This document shows positions 11,672-18,137 of a stretch of DNA of 64,000 nucleotides, piece by piece. Every line of letters starts with the position of its first letter. The stretch's first letter is position 1. The position numbers and the translations under genes were made by a program. The stretch lies in NCBI GenBank assembly GCA_022592445.1, contig JABYQR010000103.1, positions 58,338 to 122,337 on the forward strand. The letters are read 5' to 3'. This stretch comes from Cytidiella melzeri. Taxonomy: Eukaryota; Basidiomycota; Agaricomycetes; Polyporales; Irpicaceae. A model generated the notes under the pieces. It was given only the letters and a program-made list of their open reading frames with translations. It searched no databases and had not been told where the DNA came from.

Positions 11672-12327
11672 ACTTCCTGAACCTTCCGTGGTCTCTCGAG
11701 GTCTTCTTCGGTTTCCTCCGTATCCACCGGCAAGTACGGAAGTTGTTCCACAACTTTCCGTAATCCCGGGGTCCTCTTCTTCCGTTTAGGCTCAGCTGTC
11801 CTCTTAGCTGCAACCTCCTTCGCTTCCTCAACCCTTTCTCTGGGTTTACATGCATCAGGACATCCATCCATCCTGATGATACCTTCGTACCAATCAATGG
11901 TGGGGTTGTGATACCGCAACCAATCAATTCCTATGATCACGTCTTCTGGCCCAATATCAGTGACCGTGAAAATGGTCCTTTCCTCGTGGTCTCCTATCCT
12001 CATATTGAGAATGGCAACCTCATCAATAGCCCCGTCTCGATTTGGGGTCCCGTCTATGTTGTACACCGGAATGGGTTGTTTCAACTTCCGGGTCCTAATA
12101 CGATGCTCTCGAACAAACCGTTTATGAATGAATAGTGTCGAGGCTCCACTATCAATCATAGCTGCGACTTCTTTAGATCTCCGCACTCCTGAAACTGTGA
12201 TGGGTACGTGAAAATGTTCGGATTCAGAACCAGTCTCTAGTACATCAGATGCGAGTATGGAAAATCTATTAGTACATGGTAAACGTGGGGCGCGTGCTTG
12301 CGCAGCTCGAATCACGGCCCGAATCAA
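11512..12327 (-). CDS. Gypsy-1 aspartic protease region
   Basis: 271 codons. Retropepsin motif AAMIDSGASTLFIHKRF at about residues 55-70 and the downstream EDVIIGIDWL match Ty3/Gypsy proteases that cleave Gag-Pol. The ATG at 12327 overlaps the Gag stop (ATGA), pointing to termination-reinitiation or a frameshift. The C-terminal third is basic (KRKKRTPG) and runs into the overlap with Pol. Confidence 0.8.
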   Translation of the reverse strand: MIRAVIRAAQARAPRLPCTNRFSILASDVLETGSESEHFHVPITVSGVRRSKEVAAMIDSGASTLFIHKRFVREHRIRTRKLKQPIPVYNIDGTPNRDGAIDEVAILNMRIGDHEERTIFTVTDIGPEDVIIGIDWLRYHNPTIDWYEGIIRMDGCPDACKPRERVEEAKEVAAKRTAEPKRKKRTPGLRKVVEQLPYLPVDTEETEEDLERPRKVQEVWMGPNRRSYRHRPLLSSVEKELPDALYAHVRHPWYKKANVCSLWQGIRILVN

Positions 12328-13385
12328 AAACCCTCCTCCAATCTCTTTTTGAGGTCGGCGTTCTCCGCCCTCAACTTCTCCAGTTCTCCTAGTACGGCCT
12401 TGAGTGTCACTTCCGATACTCCCGACGAGCTCGACGCTTCTTCCCTCTCAGGCTTCTTTTCTTCGGCCCGAGAAGAAGATACCTCTCCAGTGGTAGCAGC
12501 CACACGAGTCCCTCGAGGTGGTGGGCGTGGGACTGCCGGTTTGGTGCACGTGCGTGCGATGTGACTGGGGTCGGTGGTAATCTCTTGACAGTTGTAACAC
12601 CGCCGACCTTGTTGCATTTTGGAGGCATCGACCTCCATGGGAACTGGACCGTTGGAAGGACGGGGAACCGGAGTAAACCTGGGCTGAGACTGGGTGGGTC
12701 TCGACGTAGTTGACGGGGGAACAGACGGAGTTTTCTTTTCCGTTGTCTCCCTGATGCGGGCGTATGCGGCTGCCATTTTCAGGGACCTATCAATCCAGCT
12801 TTGGTAATTGGCTGGAGGTGCTTCGGCCGTTGCCAGCCGCCTGTAGATGTATTCAGGGAGACCCTTTATGAACCGGATCTCCTTGTCTTTGTCGCTCAAC
12901 CCGTTGATGCGACCCACATATGACTGGAAGTCAGTGACGTATGTACCGACATCCCGCGCGTTCTTTTCCTTCTTTTCAGCTCCACAGAGCTTCTCCAGTT
13001 CACGAATGGCAGTATCCTCGGGCGTTGCATCGCCGAAGTACTTTTTGAGTTCGGTTTTGAACTTAGCCCACGTGTCAAGATTGGCCGGCAAATCACCGTT
13101 GTGGTCAGCCATGTGATCTGTGACTGGTATTGCCCATTGGGCAGCTTTCTCCGACAGACGATAGATGGCCGTCAGGACCTTGGTTTTCTCGTCCGTGATA
13201 CTGGCAGTCACCCAGTAAGCCTCACACTGGGACAGAAAACGCTCCAGGTCACGACCATGTTCGCCCTTGTATCTATCGGGCTTGGAATCATTGTTGTTGA
13301 CCGTAACCTGCGGTCTGGGCATTGCTTGCGCGACTGCAGCTACAATGGCTGCAACCAGGGCGGGATCAACCGCGGGTGTTGTCAT
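12324..13385 (-). CDS. Gypsy-1 Gag with CCHC-like knuckle
   Basis: 353 aa from the ATG at 13385, chosen because it is the first ATG of any frame downstream of the predicted transcript start and has a purine at -3. The start reads MTTPAVDPALVAA. The capsid-like core has KPDRYKGEHGRDLERFLSQ (a typical Gypsy Gag opening); a knuckle RRCYNCQEITTDPSHIARTC lies near residue 270; an acidic/Lys-Arg-Glu coiled coil ends it. The same frame is open upstream for another 118 codons, to a TAG at 13740-13742, without a methionine. Confidence 0.82.
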   Translation of the reverse strand: MTTPAVDPALVAAIVAAVAQAMPRPQVTVNNNDSKPDRYKGEHGRDLERFLSQCEAYWVTASITDEKTKVLTAIYRLSEKAAQWAIPVTDHMADHNGDLPANLDTWAKFKTELKKYFGDATPEDTAIRELEKLCGAEKKEKNARDVGTYVTDFQSYVGRINGLSDKDKEIRFIKGLPEYIYRRLATAEAPPANYQSWIDRSLKMAAAYARIRETTEKKTPSVPPSTTSRPTQSQPRFTPVPRPSNGPVPMEVDASKMQQGRRCYNCQEITTDPSHIARTCTKPAVPRPPPRGTRVAATTGEVSSSRAEEKKPEREEASSSSGVSEVTLKAVLGELEKLRAENADLKKRLEEGF

Positions 13386-13739
13386 TGCGGTGGGAGTGGG
13401 GGAAACGGTTTCAGGGGCAGTGATGGGATCAGGAATAATGAGGGTATCGTCTGGTGGAGCCGGTGGGTTTTCCGGTACAACTAAACTGGTATTGACCTCG
13501 ACTTCTTCAGGAACTCCGACAATCAACGGTATTTGACTGTTATCGCAAGCTACGTATCCACGGTATCGTTGTCCTTCTCTGAAATGACGGGATACTACAA
13601 ACTTTTGATTTCGATTTGGACACGGCTGTTGTTCGCAGATTTCAATATATGCGTGGTCCTCTTCGTTATCGTGACAGTCCTGAAGATCGTCGGGATCAAA
13701 GACGTGGAAATGATTATCGCACTCAATGATTGCTATCTA

Positions 13740-14585
13740 CTACAAAGGGAGTTTCTCAAAATATCCTCCGTCTGCTACAAATGCAACTCGACTCGTGACT
13801 TCTGTCAACCTCTTGCGTAATTGCGTGAAGTTGATCTGTCCTACTGACTGCAGACCCCAGTTCAATGCTTTGAGCTGGGCCGGCGTGCGGGTGGAGAGTA
13901 CTTCCTCCGTATGCTCTGTGAGGTACAGAAGCTTGTCGTTGAGTAGCAAAACTGACTTGACCTGTGAGTCGTTGCGGTCGCGAGTAAGTTCGATGAGGGT
14001 CTTGAGGCGTTTAGTAGTGGCTTCAATCTTCGGCTTGAGGATACCGACTTGATCCTTAATTGAGAATTTGTGGAAGTCAAGCGTCACAGGTTTTTGCGCG
14101 TCCGGTCGAGGGGGTGCAGGTGCCCGAGCGATACGATCCTTGAGAGATGGTTTCTCAATGCGGTCGGAGAGTGTTTGTGCGCGCTCCGTGCGTACACGTT
14201 CCTTAATAGACTCGTTGTCACGAGCAAACTTTTCGTGGTCAAAGGCTGGGAGTCGGGTGCCGAGAGGGTGATAGTGGGGACGACGTGAGACGTAGGAGAC
14301 GATAGCTTCAAGGTTTTTTTCTGTGTAGAGACGAGGACGACCTTGCTCACGTAGTTCTCGGCGAGCTTCAAAGAAGGACTTGGGTACACGGCGACGAATG
14401 CGTATATCCTTAGGCACTACAACCACGAAGTGAGATGTAAGATCAAAGGTCCGGGCCAATACAACGTACTGGTAAACCGGGGGGACTAAACTTTTTAAAA
14501 CTTTGGGGAAAAGGATGTGTGCGATTGCGCGACGTCCAGGCGAGCGTACAGAGATTCTGCCTAATGTCAGGAACACAACCCAACT
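13740..14585 (-). CDS. Methionine-free leader ORF of Gypsy-1, in frame with Gag
   Basis: 281 sense codons, no Met, ending at a single TAG; beyond the TAG the same frame continues 118 codons into Gag. I do not recognise the protein. It opens hydrophobic/beta (PPVYQYVVLARTFD), continues highly charged and helical (SFFEARRELREQGRPR, ERVRTERAQTLSDRI) and has a Lys/Thr-rich middle. Gypsy-2 carries the same frame from about 63763 on, with differences mostly at third positions or conservative, so it seems to be coding. The first 20-25 codons are not frame-conserved between copies (a 1-nt difference), so real translation probably starts near the VPPVYQYVV segment, by a non-AUG codon or through splicing. 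Extra ORFs before gag are not standard in chromoviruses. Confidence 0.6.
   Translation of the reverse strand, partial: SWVVFLTLGRISVRSPGRRAIAHILFPKVLKSLVPPVYQYVVLARTFDLTSHFVVVVPKDIRIRRRVPKSFFEARRELREQGRPRLYTEKNLEAIVSYVSRRPHYHPLGTRLPAFDHEKFARDNESIKERVRTERAQTLSDRIEKPSLKDRIARAPAPPRPDAQKPVTLDFHKFSIKDQVGILKPKIEATTKRLKTLIELTRDRNDSQVKSVLLLNDKLLYLTEHTEEVLSTRTPAQLKALNWGLQSVGQINFTQLRKRLTEVTSRVAFVADGGYFEKLPL
14552..14562 (-). other. Gypsy-1 primer-binding site complementary to its own RNA 5' end
   Basis: Sense AGGCAGAATCT starts 2 nt after the 5' LTR. It pairs with the predicted first 11 nt of the transcript (AGATTCTACCT) at 10 of 11 positions. It does not begin with TGG, as a tRNA 3'-end site would. 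Confidence 0.7.
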
Positions 14586-14716
14586 CTATGAAGAGCGAGG
14601 GAGTGACGACAAGGGGGGGGAGGAACGACGAGCGAACTCGCGTGGACGATGACGACAGGAGTATAGGTGATGAGGAGGAGTGGAGACACAACGACGAGGG
14701 ATCAGCTGACAATGAG

Positions 14717-14771
14717 CTAAAGACCAGGATATATTAGCAAAGTGATGAGACTTGTACAAGGTGGACGTCAC
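14717..14771 (-). other. Intron-like segment in the R region of Gypsy-1
   Basis: 55 nt on the minus strand from GTGACG to CTTTAG, with a branch-point-like GCTAATA 14-20 nt before the end. The last 12 nt (CCTGGTCTTTAG) repeat the 12 nt just before the donor (14772-14783). It starts about 23 nt after the predicted transcript start. Confidence 0.5.
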
Positions 14772-14783
14772 CTAAAGACCAGG

Positions 14784-14829
14784 AGGTAGAATCTGAGGTC
14801 TTTAGGGAGCTACAGGGTGGGTTTATATA
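14784..14829 (-). promoter_or_regulatory. Gypsy-1 promoter: TATA box and predicted transcript start
   Basis: TATATAAA at 14829-14822 on the minus strand; 35 nt from its first base is AGATTCTACCT (14794-14784), the segment complementary to the PBS. Distance and complementarity agree on the start. Confidence 0.65.
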
Positions 14830-15085
14830 CATCTCAGACAAGGACCCCTGGTACCGGGTCTGTACTCCTAACACTGCTGTGGGAACGTATGGTGTGCTAT
14901 GGTGCGATGTTCTACAATGTTCCACAATGTTCCAGCACCTTCTATGATCATGTGACCGGTCTGTCACATGCACTTGATCACATGCAGTAGCCATGTACCA
15001 TCAATAAGATAAGATAAGGAAATTGAGAAGGTAGGATAACGAAAATAAAAGGAAAAGAAAGGAAAAAGTGTGCATGGTCGTGACA

Positions 15086-15090
15086 CGCGG
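15086..15090 (+). repeat. Target-site duplication of Gypsy-1, right copy (CGCGG)
   Basis: Matches 7839-7843. Confidence 0.93.
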
Positions 15091-15460
15091 CCCTCCTCTT
15101 CCAACTGCGCACAGGCCACGCCCCACTGCGACGACACTTACACCGCATCGGAAGGACAGCGACACCAATATGCCCAGCCTGCAAAATGTACCCGGAGACA
15201 GTAGAGCATTTCCTCTTGCAGTGCCCGGCATATGAGAGGTACCGCGACTCTTTAGCATACGAACTGGGGAGACCGGCTCGTTCCATTCCAAACCTTCTCA
15301 GCAACGCTCGCACCATTCGTCCGCTCTTCCGCTACATACATGCCACAGGCCGATTCATGGGTACCCTAGGACGTCTATCCCTACCGAAGGAACTACCAAA
15401 CAAGAAAAAGGAAAAACGACGTGGTAACACCGGAGATGGAGACGTTACAAGGACATAGCA
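15091..15460 (+). pseudogene. LINE ORF2 C-terminus with zinc-binding motif
   Basis: Resumes the LINE frame after Gypsy-1: LLFQLRTGHAPLRRHLHRIG, then the CX2CX7HX4C motif (CPACKMYPETVEHFLLQC), and a basic tail (NKKKEKRRG) to a TAG at about 15458. This RNase H-proximal block is common in fungal Tad-like LINEs and is thought to bind template RNA. Confidence 0.88.
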
Positions 15461-16050
15461 GACGAGAGGAGAAGAGGGGAGGGTGTAGTAAACAGAGAAA
15501 AGTACCACCAGCAATCATGAGAGTTCAGAGCTGACGAAGGACTATGCAAGGGAAGCAGGGAACACTAAGCCACTAAGCCACGCCGAGACAAGTCAACAAA
15601 GGCAGCAACTACGGCAGCATGGACCCACTCGCATACTTTCACATTCTCACGCGCGACCTGAAGCTCAGAGATTGGGGGAGTTTCGACGGGGGGTGGAGGA
15701 CCACAACCCGGCTTCCTGCTACCGCAAGAGGCAATGACCCAGGGGGCAAACGCTCACCCAAGAAGGGTAGCAGGTTTAGATCCCAGTCTCTCCCGTTCAG
15801 TCGGCAGAGCCTCTCGAGTCAGCCTGCGCACTTTGATCACTCCTTCTACGTACACGATAAATTCACAATAATACCGAAAACCCTCCGCCACACGTACCGG
15901 GTAGTAAACGCCCTCCACGTTATGACTCAGATTGCTTTTTTAGACACGGATCGCACGAAACAGTAGCACGGATGTATTTTGTCTACCATAGGGCGACGCC
16001 CTCAAGGACAATAAACAAGGAGAAAAAAAAAAAAAAAAAAAAAAAAAAAA
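15461..16050 (+). other. LINE 3' UTR and 28-nt poly(A) tail
   Basis: About 560 bp without a supported gene. It ends AATAAACAAGGAG followed by 28 A at 16023-16050; AATAAA at about 16010 resembles a polyadenylation signal. The frame at 15619-15966 has no domain and is treated as chance. Confidence 0.8.
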
Positions 16051-16062
16051 GGACAGGTACGG
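16051..16062 (+). repeat. Target-site duplication of LINE, right copy
   Basis: GGACAGGTACGG, identical to 2187-2198 and directly after the poly(A). Confidence 0.92.
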
Positions 16063-16387
16063 TGGCCGGGACAGGGGACTGACTGGCAACCGTCGCAAGA
16101 CTTACAACCACAGCGAGGGTCCGAGAAAAGGCGGTAAACCCTTTCAGGGCGGCAGACAATCTAACGCCAGGTTGTTCTGCCTACGATGCGGCCAAGGCGG
16201 GACTAACAGCCACCACGCTAAGGACTGTAGCAAGAAGGCCGCCAAAAACGGCAAGGCTTTCTTCTGCGCGTTCAAACAAGGACACCTTGTTAGCGTCAGG
16301 GACGGCTCCGACATTTGTCCATTCTGGAAACTCTCTGAGTCTGGCGGGCATTCCTCTGGTTGCAAGGGATTCCGCTGCCCTGGTTGA
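16063..16387 (+). pseudogene. Ngaro-type Gag, C-terminal part with zinc-finger cysteines
   Basis: Continuation of 1066-2198. Arg/Gly-rich basic segment, then CLRCGQGGTNSHHAKDC (knuckle-like) and a second Cys/His set (FCAFKQGHLV, CPFWKLSESGGHSSGC). Ends at the TGA at 16385-16387. The last 100 nt overlap the RT ORF that opens at 16287, in another frame, an arrangement usual for Gag/Pol coupling by frameshift or reinitiation. Confidence 0.72.
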
Positions 16388-16898
16388 TCCTCTCACGTCT
16401 GCTCACTCTGTGGTGCCACCGGTCATCACGCCGGTAGTAAGCGGTGTCTCTGAGCGAGAACAAATCATCACCCCATATCGTGCAGAGGCTTTCGCTTTAG
16501 AACTTGCTAAGTTCGGTCTCCTGCAGAAATATCAAGACCTCCTGACCAAACTCTGTCTCGGTTTCCCTGCAGGAAATTTTTGCCCTCGCTCCATTACTTT
16601 TGCCCCTCCCAACTCAAAGACTGGTATCGCTCATATGGACTTCATTCAAGATTACGTGAACAAGCAGGTTTCGCTAGGACGCATGTCCGGCCCTTTTTCG
16701 CAGTTGCAACTCAAGAACATCTTTGATTCTCCTTTCGTCTCTTCTTCCCTTTCAGTAGTTGAGAAGGTGGGTTCAAGCAAACTCAGATTAATTCAAAACT
16801 GTTCTTTTAAGGATTCTGAGGGCGTGTCAGTTAGCGACAACATTGACTCGGATGACTTTACGACAACTTGGGGGACCGCTGCTATTTTTGCGCAGATG

Positions 16899-17163
16899 GT
16901 AAGTCTCTCTCTAGCTTGCTCTTATCAAGGAAACCACCTTTGCAAATGGTTTCTATGCCCTCATTTCTTTTTCTGAGCATTGACACTCCTTTCTCTGCGC
17001 GCTGCCTCAATTCGAGGGGGGATTTCTCCACAGCAAAAAAACTTTCTTGCCGCCTCATTCGAGTGCGTGTATTTTCACCTTGTTTTATCAGGCGCTCTCC
17101 GCCTATATTTGTGTGGCTCAAGTCGAGTTGGGACGTACCATTCACCTTCCTTTTGGTTTGCAG
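16899..17163 (+). other. Spliceosomal intron inside the Ngaro-type RT
   Basis: GTAAGT...TTTGCAG, 265 nt, phase 0. Exons on both sides are in the same frame and the RT alignment is continuous only if it is removed. It is longer than the 47-62 nt introns seen elsewhere here. Confidence 0.7.
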
Positions 17164-17703
17164 GTTGCCACCGCGCCGCTAGGTGCACAGGCAGCTTCAC
17201 TCAACATAGACTCCGCTTTCCGCAACATCCCCATCCTCCCAAGCCACAAACCGTTTATTGTCATACAATGCAAACTGGGACAGTTCTACATGGATCACGT
17301 TTGTCCTTTCGGTATCTCTTCCGGCCCGGGAGTGCAAGGCGAGGTCATGGACGCGGTTGTAGACATCCTTCGCGCACACTTCCAAGCTCCGAATGCAAAA
17401 TGGGTTGACGATCTTTCTCAACTCCGTTTCCCAATCTCTGGGTCTGGTGTGGATGACTGGTGTTACACGTTTGATGTTGCTGATATCTTCAGAGTCACTC
17501 AACTCTTAGCCATGCCGTGGAAGCTTGGGAAATGCTGGGGCTTTGCTTTTCTGCAGGTATATCTGGGTTTCCTTTGGGATCTCCCGAAGCGCATGGTCGC
17601 GCTGCTGGACGCTAAACACCTCAATTACTTGCGGAAGGTTGAAGAGTTTTGTAATCTGGCATTGCAGCGGCGGCGAGTACCCCTAAAGTTGATCTTGTCC
17701 CTC

Positions 17704-17708
17704 AATGG
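17704..17708 (+). repeat. Target-site duplication of Copia-1, left copy (AATGG)
   Basis: Matches 23152-23156. Removing Copia-1 restores the Ngaro frame (LSLNG followed by TLSHSTFIFPQGRA). Confidence 0.88.
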
Positions 17709-18137
17709 TAATGACGAGTTGAGGGAACGTAGTCACTTAGGCAAGGTGGATGCGCTGTCGTAAACCCACTGCAGACTGTAGGGACCTAGTACACACGGAG
17801 ACGAGTTAATCCAGGTGCGAAGATGAAAGCACAGTGATGAATATAGAATGTACCTAGTACACACGGAGACGAGTTAACTAGGTAACAGGCATATGAGCAT
17901 ACAACATAACGCAAGAGCAATGGGGGGAATACTCACTCCAGGTGCGAAGATGAAAGCACAGTGGAGGAGTAGAGAACCAGGGTGAAAGGGTTATATACTA
18001 CAAGGAAGCTAGAAACGAGGCAGTGTCCGTGTGATGAAACAAAAGATGCGATCATACTACAAAGGAGTCATGAGACAGGAAACAAAAGAGTGTCTGATAG
18101 GGGCGAAGTCCATGAGTAGCACCGCAAAAGTCCATTA
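17709..18137 (-). repeat. Copia-1 3' LTR
   Basis: 429 bp, begins TAATGACG and ends CATTA on the plus strand. Contains the duplicated leader module at 17785-17962. Its edge overlaps the gag-pol stop codon (18135-18137). Confidence 0.93.
17785..17962 (-). promoter_or_regulatory. Duplicated leader module in the Copia-1 LTR, one copy with an intron
   Basis: In sense order: half Y (17962-17937), a 59-nt GT-AG intron (17936-17878, GTGAGT...CCTAG, branch-like GCTCAT), half X (17877-17853), a 17-nt spacer, then Y (17835-17810) fused directly to X (17809-17785). The second copy equals the spliced form of the first. A TATATA at 17997-17992 puts transcription start near the first Y. The right LTR has the same structure at 22799-22976, intron 22892-22950. 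Confidence 0.75.

Larger units (their letters stand above)
13386..14794 (-). promoter_or_regulatory. ATG-free 1.4-kb transcribed leader of Gypsy-1
   Basis: Read base by base on the sense strand, the stretch from the predicted transcript start (14794) to the Gag ATG (13385) has no ATG in any frame over 1,409 nt; about 22 would be expected at even base use. The 291-bp U3 directly upstream has seven. The switch coincides with the predicted start, as expected if scanning ribosomes must reach the Gag ATG. Confidence 0.75.
7844..15085 (-). mobile_element. Gypsy-1: chromodomain-bearing Ty3/Gypsy retrotransposon (chromovirus)
   Basis: Complete 7.24-kb element read on the minus strand, with LTRs of 520 and 521 bp that differ by one G in a homopolymer, hence a young insertion. 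Order in sense: 5' LTR, PBS, a 1.4-kb ATG-free leader holding a methionine-free reading frame, Gag (CCHC), aspartic protease, RT, RNase H, integrase, chromodomain, polypurine tract, 3' LTR. Chromodomain integrases direct chromoviruses to marked chromatin. The leader, the self-complementary PBS and an intron-like segment in R are described separately. Confidence 0.93.
14565..15085 (-). repeat. Gypsy-1 5' LTR
   Basis: 521 bp, one homopolymer difference from 7844-8363. Contains a TATA box, the predicted transcript start, an intron-like segment, and no ATG downstream of the start. Confidence 0.93.
2199..16050 (+). mobile_element. Full-length Tad-like LINE (non-LTR retrotransposon) with RNase H
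   Basis: Bounded by the 12-bp duplication and a 28-nt poly(A) tail (16023-16050). Without Gypsy-1 it is about 6.6 kb. It has a short 5' UTR (2199-2341), ORF1 with three CCHC knuckles, ORF2 with an apurinic-type endonuclease, reverse transcriptase, RNase H and a C-terminal zinc motif, then about 560 bp of 3' UTR. The domain order EN-RT-RH-Zn and the three-knuckle ORF1 fit Tad1-clade elements of filamentous fungi. It is not 5'-truncated, which is unusual for a LINE, but it is inactive through frameshifts, stop codons and the Gypsy-1 insertion. Confidence 0.9.
16287..17708 (+). pseudogene. Ngaro-type reverse transcriptase with a 265-nt intron (interrupted by Copia-1)
   Basis: Exon 1 is 16287-16898 (204 codons: CLGFPAGNFCPRS, VEKVGSSKLRLIQNCSF). 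The intron is 16899-17163 with donor GTAAGT and acceptor TTTGCAG. Exon 2 starts at 17164 in phase 0, giving IFAQM|VATAPLGAQAASL and then the palm motifs NIDSAFRNIPI, DHVCPFGISS and the catalytic WVDDLSQLRF. Copia-1 cuts the frame at SLNG (17708); it resumes at 23157. The element therefore carries a spliceosomal intron inside RT, which reverse transcription of spliced RNA would remove; this suggests that genomic RNA is retained unspliced. Confidence 0.82.

Noticed and set aside
14574..14576. GTG at the LTR edge as the start of the Gypsy leader ORF
   Set aside because: The upstream part is not in the same frame in Gypsy-2, so this is unlikely to be the true initiation site.
15619..15966. 115-codon frame before the LINE poly(A)
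   Set aside because: Lies in the LINE 3' UTR, no family signature.
17785..17962. Treating the Copia LTR repeats as ordinary tandem repeats or enhancers
   Set aside because: The copies differ by exactly one GT-AG segment with a branch-like site, in three element families; a simple repeat does not explain that.
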